A DNA stretch of 64,000 nucleotides, from assembly GCA_963849635.1 (NCBI GenBank), contig CAWKIA010000021.1, forward strand, positions 47,354-111,353. The letters are read 5' to 3'. The notes beneath the pieces were generated by a model. The model did not search any database. It worked only from the letters and a program-made list of their open reading frames with translations, and had not been told where the DNA came from. Numbering within the stretch: the first letter of the stretch is position 1; every line of letters begins with the position of its first letter. The DNA comes from CAVRUD01 sp963849635. Its GTDB lineage: Bacteria > Chloroflexota > Chloroflexia > Thermomicrobiales > UBA6265. Positions 42,518-49,775 of this stretch are shown piece after piece. The translations under genes were made by a program, and so were the position numbers.

Positions 42518-43438
42518 TCACTGCCCAGGAAGCGGAGACATCACAGCATCCGGGTCGAGGCGGTGGAGGAGGTCGAGGCCGAGTTTGGCGCGGCGGAGAC
42601 GCTCTTTGGTGAGTGCGACGGCGGTGGCTTCGAGGTGGGTGCCGCTCGGGTAGATGTTGGGGGCATTTTTCAGGCCGAACTTCAAATAGACGGGGGCGCA
42701 GATGCGGACGATGTCGGCGATCTCGTAGTGGCGGATGAAGCCGCCGATGTCATCGGGGACCTCAACATAGAGGTCGATCGGCATGGTGGTCGCCGCTCGG
42801 ATCGCGGCCAGGTGGGCCAGGCTCAGGTCGCTGGGGACGTTGAAGGTGGTCAGGCCAGATTGCTCCAAGAGGCGGATGGAGACCGGGTTGGACGAGCCGA
42901 GCATCACGGAGCCCTTGAGGATCAGTTCCGCCGGGAGGTCGCCCGCCTTTTTGAGCTCGTTCAGAACCCAGAGCAGACCCTCGTCTGTGACCAGGACGCT
43001 GGTGATGCCGTGCTCGCAGGCGCGGCGCACATCCTCGACCGCGTGCACGAGCTGGTCTTGGCCCCGGATCTTGGGGGCGACGATCCGGCCCGCGGTTGAG
43101 TAGGCCATTGCTCCGGTGTCCCAGCCGGCGCGCGGTCCGATAAAGAGGCTGATCTCGATCCCGCCGCGCTCCTTGGCGAGGACGGCCATCTCGTCTAGTT
43201 CGGCGTCGGTGAGGAGCATGACGCCGCTGCCCTGGCTGACCCGGTGCACAGGGACGCCGAGGGCGTCGGCAGTCTCGAAGACGGCCCGCAGGGCATTCGG
43301 CCCTTCGACCGAGGGGATCTCGATCCGATACTGGCCGCCGTCCGGAAACCGCTGGTCGGACGCCGGATGATCGTGCCGATCACCGGCCGGAAGACCCAGC
43401 TTTTCGAGAAGTTCGCGTGTCTTCGCCAAACCGTTCAT
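42518..43438 (-). CDS. U32 peptidase-like TIM-barrel protein
   Basis: The ~306-aa protein contains barrel-strand blocks such as QYRIEIPSVEGPNALRAVFE, ISLFIGPRAGWDTG, TSVLVTDEGLLW, ELILKGSVMLGSSNP and TFNVPSDLSLAHLAAIRA. This gives it the look of the U32-like group found in actinobacteria and Chloroflexi. The group is annotated as peptidases but members include RNA- and quinone-modifying accessory enzymes. The ATG at 43438 has GGAGG 9 bases upstream. No conserved Cys cluster is seen, so an Fe-S role is unlikely. Confidence 0.65.
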   Translation of the reverse strand: MNGLAKTRELLEKLGLPAGDRHDHPASDQRFPDGGQYRIEIPSVEGPNALRAVFETADALGVPVHRVSQGSGVMLLTDAELDEMAVLAKERGGIEISLFIGPRAGWDTGAMAYSTAGRIVAPKIRGQDQLVHAVEDVRRACEHGITSVLVTDEGLLWVLNELKKAGDLPAELILKGSVMLGSSNPVSIRLLEQSGLTTFNVPSDLSLAHLAAIRAATTMPIDLYVEVPDDIGGFIRHYEIADIVRICAPVYLKFGLKNAPNIYPSGTHLEATAVALTKERLRRAKLGLDLLHRLDPDAVMSPLPGQ

Positions 43439-43521
43439 GTAGCTGGTCCTCCCTGATTTCAAACGCCAGTACCGCCCAGGCGAACCAGCGCCCGCCCATC
43501 TGACCCTGCCTGCCGTCAGGC

Positions 43522-43974
43522 TTAATCCTTGCCCTGATCAACTGTTGCCCGGCGACCCAATAGCCAGACGGCACGCTCCCACGAGAGGAAGAGGTGCAGG
43601 CCGGCCACGGTCAGGAGCGTCTCCGAGGCGGCCCGGGACCCTCCGAGCCAGATCACGGTCGCTGCCAGTCCGAGCAACGCAAGCTCGCCGAGCACGCGCA
43701 CGGGGCCTGGAATCGCGACCAGGCCCAGCCAGCCGCCGCCGGGATCGTCTGGCGTCTCGAAGATCAGCCAGACCGCGATTGTAGCAATCCCGGCGAGCAA
43801 GCCCACCGCGCTGGCCACGGCTCCACCTGCAAGCAGCCTCCAGAGGCCCCAGGCCACCCCAGCGGCGACTGTCGCGCCAAGAAACGCCCGGATGAGGCGA
43901 TCGATCAGGCGGTGAGGCGGCGGGGCGGTAAAGTCTGACGTCGCTTCGTCTGTCATCTGGTCTGGGGTGGTCAT
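43522..43974 (-). CDS. DUF2568 (YrdB-like) membrane protein
   Basis: This 150-aa protein has four predicted transmembrane helices. The block IPGPVRVLGELALLGLAATV before a final LLTVAGLHLFLSWERAVWLL matches the DUF2568/YrdB family, short membrane proteins of unknown role. The N-terminal ~25 residues are soluble. It is separated by about 80 bases from the U32-like gene and read in the same direction. Confidence 0.7.
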   Translation of the reverse strand: MTTPDQMTDEATSDFTAPPPHRLIDRLIRAFLGATVAAGVAWGLWRLLAGGAVASAVGLLAGIATIAVWLIFETPDDPGGGWLGLVAIPGPVRVLGELALLGLAATVIWLGGSRAASETLLTVAGLHLFLSWERAVWLLGRRATVDQGKD

Positions 43975-44444
43975 CGCGGTCGGTCTTCAGTCGCTAAGAG
44001 TGCCACCGGGTACCAGGAGACGCGCCCCATGCCTGGATAAGGCGATGGTGCCACATCGGGGCAGGTACGGGGAACCTCTGGCGTCCCACCACGCGTGGCC
44101 CGGAAACCAGCCTGGACGTACCGCACGTACAGCGCAGAATCTAGGATCTTAAAGCCTAGTTGACAGCGGACTATTGTACCGGTTCGGTTGTGCAGCGTAT
44201 GCATCAGTTCGTGGGAATCATGGGTGATCGTCAATGTCGGATTAGTGCCTCTAGGATGGCGAAAATCGGCCTCACGGCTGAGTTGTTTCACAGCAACCCG
44301 ATCCGTCGGGGGTTCGGCGCATCCGTACCTACGTACTGCGAAATCACTCCTCCGTGAACCGAACAACCCAGCATTGGGAGGACGCACGTACGGTCGCGCC
44401 GGGTGTCCGGGGTGACCAATAGCCAGCGAAGGGGAGAGACGGGG
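43975..44444. other. 470-base stretch without a supportable gene
   Basis: Open frames exist on the minus strand, but composition and lack of a ribosome-binding site argue against coding. A TTGACA at 44160-44165 has no partner at the right distance. Nothing else is supported. Confidence 0.4.
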
Positions 44445-44960
44445 ATGCCCACAATGCATGACACGGTGGGACTGGCGGACTATGGCGCGATTCGGACTCA
44501 GCGGAGGGGCGGAATACGCAGTGTTGCGGCCGCGCTGGTCCTGGCGCTTGCCTTACTCGCGGTCATCACGCCGAACGCGACGGCCAGTATCCACTGGTGC
44601 CGGACCGATCCGGCGGTCTCGATCAACGGGCAAACGGTCAACATCTTCGTCGCCAGCACGGAAGAGATTTTCCAGCAGGCGACAGGTCCGACCAATGTGG
44701 TCGTCAGTATTCCGGTCGGCGTGTCGGCTCAATTGCTCTGGACCGATCCCGGCTTCGGATAAGGTGAGACGGTCACGATCGTTGAATCGAGTCGGCTGTA
44801 CGTAACGGCAAGCGGTGTCCAGATCATGGTCTCGGCGTTTGTGCCGGCGACAGGGTCGCTTCCGGGGCTTGTCGAGATCGTGCCGGCCAACGCCGGGGTC
44901 GTCACGGCCAGCGCGCAGGGCATCACCAATGCCCAGGTGAGGGTCTCGACGACGGTCTAG
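44445..44960 (+). pseudogene. Secreted hypothetical protein interrupted by an in-frame stop
   Basis: The ATG at 44445 has AGGGGAG upstream and encodes a signal-anchor (SVAAALVLALALLAVITP) followed by a strand-rich domain (DPAVSINGQTVNIFVASTEE). A TAA at 44760-44762 stops the frame in WTDPGFG. The same frame then continues with GETVTIVESSRLYVTASGVQ and ends after ITNAQVRVSTTV at TAG 44960. A single base change from a Tyr codon would explain it. The intact protein would be about 171 aa, all-beta and exported. Function is unknown. Confidence 0.6.
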
Positions 44961-45009
44961 TCCTCACAGACCCGCATGAGGCGCGATGTCTGAAGGCACC
45001 GTTGATCGC

Positions 45010-45290
45010 GCTTCAACTCAGGGACAGGACGGGAGTCCGGGGAGAGGATCCCGCTCGGAGTACGAATCATCGCGGTGGCGGACACGTTCGACGCGCTGAC
45101 GTCGAAGCGGCCCTACCGGGAGCCGCTGAGCGGGGCGGATGCCCAGCTTAACCTGCGCGACGGGGCCGGCACGCAGTGGGATACCGAGGTGGTAGCCGCA
45201 TACTTTGCCCACGCCAAGTCCCTTGGCGTTCCCCGCCCGAAGACGGACAACCCCAGACTGCTCCGCTGGGCGAATGGGTCGATGGCATAG
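45010..45290 (+). pseudogene. C-terminal fragment of an HD-GYP phosphodiesterase
   Basis: RIPLGVRIIAVADTFDALTS, then KRPYREPLSGADAQLNLRDG and AGTQWDTEVVAAYFAHA, is the end of an HD-GYP domain, which degrades cyclic di-GMP. The upstream HD and GYP motifs are missing. A DRTGVRGE remnant in a neighbouring frame (45025-45050) looks like the decayed GYP segment. It is a relic of a once larger sensor gene. Confidence 0.65.
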
Positions 45291-45335
45291 CCAGGCGACG
45301 CCAGGTCGAGACCGGAAATTCACACCCGAAACTGT

Positions 45336-46709
45336 CTACAGGTCACCGCGGCCGATGACGAGGCAGGCGTTCTGGCCACCCAGGCCGAATGAATGCTTGG
45401 TGATGATGTCGAGGTCGGCCGGGCGGGCGTTGCCGTGGACGATGTCCAGGCCAATCTCCGGATCGGGGGTGCGGTAGTTGCGCGTCGGTGGGATGCACTG
45501 CTCGGTCAGGGTGAGGACGGCGACCACCGTCTCGATCGAGCCGGCGGCGCCCATGCAATGCCCGACCGCTCCCTTGATGGACGTGACGGGGATCTGGGCG
45601 GCGCGCTCGCCGAAGACGGCGTAGATCGCCCGGGCCTCAGCCAGATCACCGGCGGGGGTCGAGGCGGCGTGGGCCTGAACGTGATCGACCTGATCCGGGG
45701 AGATTCCCCCATCGGCCAGAGCGGCTCGGATCGCCCGGGCTGCCCCAAGCCCTTCTGGCTGGGGAGCGATTGGGTGGTAGGCGTCGTTCGAGGTGCCATA
45801 GCCGAGGATCTCGGCGTAAATCCGAGCGCCGCGGGCAAGGGCACGCTCGCGCTCTTCGAGGACGAGCATGCCGGCTCCCTCTCCGAGGACGAACCCGGCC
45901 CGGCTCGTGTCAAAGGGGCGGCTGGCGGCGCCTGGATCGTCGTTGCTGTCGGTTACCAGGGCGCGCATCGCGGTAAATCCGGAGAGGAAGAACGGGTCCC
46001 CATCGGATTCGGTGGCACCGGCCACCATGAGCGGCGCCCGCCCGAATTTGATCGCGTGAAAGGCGTCGCCGATCGCCTGGGAACCGGTTGCGCAGGCGGT
46101 CACGACCGTGGAACTGGGGCCATACAGCCCGAAGCGATTCTGGATCGCGTACGAGGCGAGGTTGTGGGGAAACATGACGTGGAGGTGGGCGGGGACGCGG
46201 TTCGGGCCGCGATCGCGGAAGACATCGTAGGCGGGGAGCAGGTCGTCGTGGGTGCCGCCCAGGCAGGTGCCAATCGAGGTGCCGCCGCCCTCGAGGTCGG
46301 CGCCGGGTAGCGCGTTACCATCCTCGTCAATCAGCCCGGCGCCGAGCAGAGCCTCCCCCGCCGTCGCGAGGGCCATGCGGCTGAATCGAGACGTATTGCG
46401 CGCCACCTTCGGGCCAAGTGCGGCGAGGAACCGGTCAGAAATGAACTCGTCGTCGACATCGCCACGGACGGTGCACCCATGGGTGCCCGGCTCCAATCCT
46501 TCCACCCGGCGGATGCCGGTCTCCCCGGCGACGACGCGACGCCAGGTCTCCTCGGCGGTGCCGCCCAGGGAGGTCACGGCCCCGATGCCTGTAATCACGA
46601 CCCGGCGGGGCTGAAGGGAGGGCGGCCCGCCCCAGGCGGGATGACCGAATCCTGGCTGAGCTCCCCCCGCCTCGCCTTGCGTCTCGCGTTGTGCGTCCCG
46701 GTTCGCCAT
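45336..46709 (-). CDS. Beta-ketoacyl-ACP synthase, second FabF-like enzyme
   Basis: The thiolase-fold condensing enzyme has Cys206 in VTACATGSQ, His in AHAASTPAGD and SIKGAVGHCMGAAG for Lys/His. It ends KHSFGLGGQNACLVI. It differs from fabF at 39325 by an N-terminal extension of about 40 residues and a longer insertion near GTHDDLLPAYDVF. It stands apart from other lipid genes, so it may serve a specialised pathway. The ATG at 46709 has GAGG upstream; starts further out would add more low-complexity residues. Confidence 0.88.
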   Translation of the reverse strand: MANRDAQRETQGEAGGAQPGFGHPAWGGPPSLQPRRVVITGIGAVTSLGGTAEETWRRVVAGETGIRRVEGLEPGTHGCTVRGDVDDEFISDRFLAALGPKVARNTSRFSRMALATAGEALLGAGLIDEDGNALPGADLEGGGTSIGTCLGGTHDDLLPAYDVFRDRGPNRVPAHLHVMFPHNLASYAIQNRFGLYGPSSTVVTACATGSQAIGDAFHAIKFGRAPLMVAGATESDGDPFFLSGFTAMRALVTDSNDDPGAASRPFDTSRAGFVLGEGAGMLVLEERERALARGARIYAEILGYGTSNDAYHPIAPQPEGLGAARAIRAALADGGISPDQVDHVQAHAASTPAGDLAEARAIYAVFGERAAQIPVTSIKGAVGHCMGAAGSIETVVAVLTLTEQCIPPTRNYRTPDPEIGLDIVHGNARPADLDIITKHSFGLGGQNACLVIGRGDL

Positions 46710-46817
46710 CCCTGACCTCGTTTCCCGATGTTCCATCGTCCTGGCGCGGCAGCGAGGCCGGCCCCTGTTCACGCGGCGCCCGTCGCGGGGTGTTCGCAAA
46801 ACAATAGCATTGCGGAA

Positions 46818-47066
46818 TTAGCTATCGGCGAAGATGACGGTTTCCGCCCCGTTCTGGGCGACTGAACGCAATGCGGCGGCGAGGCGATGGGCCTCGGCCT
46901 GCGAGAGGAAAAACCGGATTTGCGCCGGGCCGTCGGCCGGGCCGAAGTCGATGTCGATGCCGCCACCAGCGTCGTGGCGGACGACCGCCGCGCCGATCTC
47001 GAGCACGGTCTCTCGGTGTTCCAAGTCGTTGCGGGTGCTACCAACGCCATGAAGGGATGCGCGCAT
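46818..47066 (-). CDS. Small hypothetical protein
   Basis: This 82-aa protein starts MRASLHGVGSTRNDLEHRET. It continues through GIDIDFGPADGPAQIRFFLS, an amphipathic helix with QAEAHRLAAALRSVAQN, and ends ETVIFADS. The pattern is a short beta-sheet plus helix. No family is recognised. It sits between the rhodanese and ketosynthase genes on the same strand, and the start is chosen where protein-like composition begins. Confidence 0.5.
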   Translation of the reverse strand: MRASLHGVGSTRNDLEHRETVLEIGAAVVRHDAGGGIDIDFGPADGPAQIRFFLSQAEAHRLAAALRSVAQNGAETVIFADS

Positions 47067-47137
47067 CTGGTCGTCTCCGCTCGGCTGGGTGCCTATCGCA
47101 CGGGGCTGCCAGGAGGGGCGGGGGTTGGAGTCGTCCG

Positions 47138-48022
47138 CTAGTAGCGGCGCGATTGCTCTGGCTGCTCGGTGGGGAGATCGGGTCGCCGGCCCCATTCGCC
47201 CCAGGATGGAGCGTAGTTGCTGACGCGCGGGAAGCCCAGGGCTTTCAGTACGACGTAGGAGTGGGCTGCCCGGTAGCCGCTACCGCAAAAGGTGACGACG
47301 GGCCGCTCGTCGTGCGGATCGAGACCGGCCGCGGCATAGAGCGGAAGGAGTTCTGCCGGCGTGCGCAGAGCACCGTCAGGATCGAGATTCGCGGTCCATT
47401 CCACATGGACGGAGGTCGGGATCGTGCCGGAGGCGTACTCCATCCCGGCCCGCGTATCGAGGACAGCCATCGCCACCGGGTCCACAGGGTTGGAACCAGG
47501 TCCAGCGACGGCGGCGCTGATTTCGTCCGCCGCGGGCAGAAGGTCGTATTCCGGCGCGGGAGTGAATGTCGCGGGAACGACATCGGGCACCGCCCGGGTG
47601 AGCTGGCCGCCGGCATTGACCCAGGCGTAGAGCCCGCCGTCGAGCAGGGAGCCGCCGCCGTGGCCAAGTAGGTCGAGGATCCAGACGCCCCGGGCGGCCA
47701 GTGTTCCGCTGACGGCCTCCGCGAAGACGACTCGCTGGTGTGGCCCATTTCCATCTTGGTTTGGGTCGTAGCCAACCCCGGCATTGCCAAACGCTCGTGC
47801 CGCCGCGGCGATGAATCGATCGCGCTCAGCCGGGCTGGAGTCATGCACCTTAAGGTCGGATTGATAGACATCGAGGTGGACCGCACTGGGAAGATGCGCG
47901 GCGGCGTACTCGTGGGCCGGGCGCGGATCGATAACGATCAGATTGGGATCTGCGCGGTGCTCCATCAGCCAAGACACGCTGACGATGGGGCCATCGTTGC
48001 CATACCCGTTCGCATCACCCAT
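47138..48022 (-). CDS. Two-domain rhodanese-type sulfurtransferase
   Basis: This 294-aa sulfurtransferase transfers sulfane sulfur from thiosulfate or 3-mercaptopyruvate. The N-terminal inactive rhodanese domain starts SVSWLMEHRADPNLIVIDPR. The C-terminal domain carries the active loop with C246 in FCGSGYRAAHSYV. CGSGYRA is compatible with either thiosulfate or mercaptopyruvate. The ATG at 48022 has GGAGAA 6 bases upstream; reading further upstream enters the divergent rpsR promoter region. Confidence 0.88.
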   Translation of the reverse strand: MGDANGYGNDGPIVSVSWLMEHRADPNLIVIDPRPAHEYAAAHLPSAVHLDVYQSDLKVHDSSPAERDRFIAAAARAFGNAGVGYDPNQDGNGPHQRVVFAEAVSGTLAARGVWILDLLGHGGGSLLDGGLYAWVNAGGQLTRAVPDVVPATFTPAPEYDLLPAADEISAAVAGPGSNPVDPVAMAVLDTRAGMEYASGTIPTSVHVEWTANLDPDGALRTPAELLPLYAAAGLDPHDERPVVTFCGSGYRAAHSYVVLKALGFPRVSNYAPSWGEWGRRPDLPTEQPEQSRRY

Positions 48023-48283
48023 CGTCGCTTCTCCCCATCCCATGTTCACCGGCCAAGCGATACCGGATCCGTCCGCGCCGGCCGTTCTGGGCAGCCACCG
48101 GGGCGAGCACGTGAAACGCCCACAACGATTGTAAACGCCTCCCGGTTCGGAACAACGCGCCGACCATGCCCTAGAGTCACCGGCCGCAATGGTTCGGTGT
48201 ACTATTCCGCGCTCTGGGCGACGAGCCCATTCCCGCCAACGAGTGGCGGCCACGAAACGACGCAGACGGGAGCGCAACCCACT

Positions 48284-48721
48284 ATGGCGGATCCCCGCGA
48301 CCAGGAACGAGACGGCGGTGAGCAACCACGCTCCCGATTTGGCGGGCCCGGCGGGCCCGGCGGACCCGGCGGTGGGCCTGGAGGTCCTGGCGGCCCTGGT
48401 GGACCCGGACGCGGACCTGGCGGTGGTGGCGGCGGCTTCCGTGGGGGAGACCGCGAGGGACGCGGTGGTGCCGGAGGCGGCCGCCCGCGCGGCCGTTGGG
48501 GACGGCCTCCCGGGCGACGGAAGGAGCCGGTCTTTGACGACAACGAGGTCGTCGATTACAAGGACATCGCCCGCCTGCGGCGCTGCCTGGATGATCGGGG
48601 CAAGATCCTTCCCCGGCGGCGGACCGGCAACTCGGCCCGGATCCAGCGCCAGGTAACGGTCGCGATCAAGCGCGCCCGCCACGTCGCTTTGCTGCCGTTT
48701 GTCTCCGGCGAAGGTCGCTAG
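48284..48721 (+). CDS. rpsR: 30S ribosomal protein S18 with a long glycine-rich N-terminal extension
   Basis: The last ~65 residues are a standard bS18: VVDYKDIARLRRCLDDRGKI, LPRRRTGNSARIQRQVTVAI and KRARHVALLPF. The first ~80 residues are an extension of Gly, Pro and Arg (GGPGG repeats, then a basic RGRWGRPPGRRK). Usual S18 is 75-90 aa. The extension may bind rRNA; similar Gly-rich S18 and S6 tails occur in some Chloroflexi (family knowledge, not checked). The usual partners rpsF and ssb are absent. A strong hairpin terminator follows. Confidence 0.9.
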   Translation: MADPRDQERDGGEQPRSRFGGPGGPGGPGGGPGGPGGPGGPGRGPGGGGGGFRGGDREGRGGAGGGRPRGRWGRPPGRRKEPVFDDNEVVDYKDIARLRRCLDDRGKILPRRRTGNSARIQRQVTVAIKRARHVALLPFVSGEGR

Positions 48722-48758
48722 CGACCGGGCCAGACACACAATCCAGGCAGCGGTTAAA

Positions 48759-48790
48759 CGGCCGGGGTGGCAAGGAAGCCACCCCGGCCG
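48759..48790 (+). terminator. Rho-independent-type terminator after rpsR
   Basis: A perfect 13-bp stem (CGGCCGGGGTGGC / GCCACCCCGGCCG) with a 6-base loop lies 37 bases after the rpsR stop and is followed by GTTGACGTTTT. Confidence 0.8.
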
Positions 48791-49067
48791 GTTGACGTTT
48801 TGGTCAGTTCTCCGCACAGACCCGAAGTTAAATCAAGGAACGGGGTACCGATGCGTGACCGTACGGTGTCAACAGAGATGGCGGGCTAGCCTACCTTGCA
48901 ACAAATAGAACGCGGCGATAGACTCACGAGAATGGAGATTCGCCGCTGAGGCCGAATATAGCGTTGGATTGTGTGGCCGATGCTGTCGCGACCCGCGTGG
49001 CGACACCGGAGTGGGGATTCCGGGGGTGATGGGGTGCCCGCGGCGCCCGTACGGATGAGGAGGGGAC

Positions 49068-49661
49068 GTGAGTACGACCATTGACCTGCTAGACGAACGC
49101 ATTCTGGCGGAGCTGCAGGCAAACGGCCGGTTGACGATGAAAGCGCTGGCCGAGCGGGTCGGGCTGTCCAGCCCCGCGATGATCGAGCGCGTCCGCCGTC
49201 TGGAGGAGCGAGGTGTCATCTCGGGCTACCGCGCTACGGTCTCCCCGGCGACGCTCGGGCGGCCGCTCACCGCGGTGATCGCCGCTAAGGTCCATCAGGC
49301 CGACTACTCGTCCTTTCTGGAGCGGGTCAACAATGAACCCTCGATCGCGGAGTGCCACCGAGTGACCGGCAACGCGACCTTTCAGCTCAAGGTCCACGTC
49401 GCCGACCCGGCCGCGCTGGAAGCGCTGATCGACGACCTGAGCGCCGCGGGTGGCGAGTGCGAAGCATCGATCGTGCTCTCGTCCCCGGTGGAATGGCGCG
49501 AGGTCACCCCGCCCGAAGGGGCATCCAGCCCACGCACCCGGTTGAGCCGCCGGCGTCGACGCAGCGCGACCGCCGATGTCTCAGCCGCCGACGGAGATTC
49601 GGCCGAGGCGGTTACTCCCCGTGGACCGGGCCGGCCAAGGGGCCGGCGCAAGGCGACCTAG
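49068..49661 (+). CDS. Lrp/AsnC-family transcriptional regulator with a basic tail
   Basis: The N-terminal wHTH reads IDLLDERILAELQANGRLTM followed by LAERVGLSSPAMIERVRRLE. The RAM ligand domain follows with GYRATVSPATLGRPLTAVIA and ECHRVTGNATFQLKVHV. The final ~45 residues are unusually basic and low in complexity (RLSRRRRRS, GPGRPRGRRK) and contain an AT-hook-like PRGPGRPRGRR, which may add non-specific or minor-groove binding. The GTG start is preceded by AGGAGGGGAC. Ligand and targets are unknown. Confidence 0.88.
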   Translation: MSTTIDLLDERILAELQANGRLTMKALAERVGLSSPAMIERVRRLEERGVISGYRATVSPATLGRPLTAVIAAKVHQADYSSFLERVNNEPSIAECHRVTGNATFQLKVHVADPAALEALIDDLSAAGGECEASIVLSSPVEWREVTPPEGASSPRTRLSRRRRRSATADVSAADGDSAEAVTPRGPGRPRGRRKAT

Positions 49662-49775
49662 GCGCTTCCTGCGTAGATCGATTGCTCATCGGCAAGGGGA
49701 CGGGCAATGCCCGACCCCCTTTTAGTCGCGAGCACAACCTAAGAAAATTCTGCTGTTCGCCTGTTTGAAGGGAGG

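Noticed and set aside
44160..44165. TTGACA as a promoter for the secreted protein at 44445
   Set aside because: No -10-like hexamer lies 16-19 bases downstream and the gene starts 280 bases away.
48340..48430. Tandem GGCGGACCCGG-like repeats that look like a minisatellite or CRISPR
   Set aside because: They encode the glycine-rich extension of S18; units are irregular and there are no spacers.
47138..48817. A 559-residue rhodanese with a long N-terminus
   Set aside because: The extra part is antisense to rpsR; the ATG at 48022 has a good ribosome-binding site and starts the first rhodanese domain.
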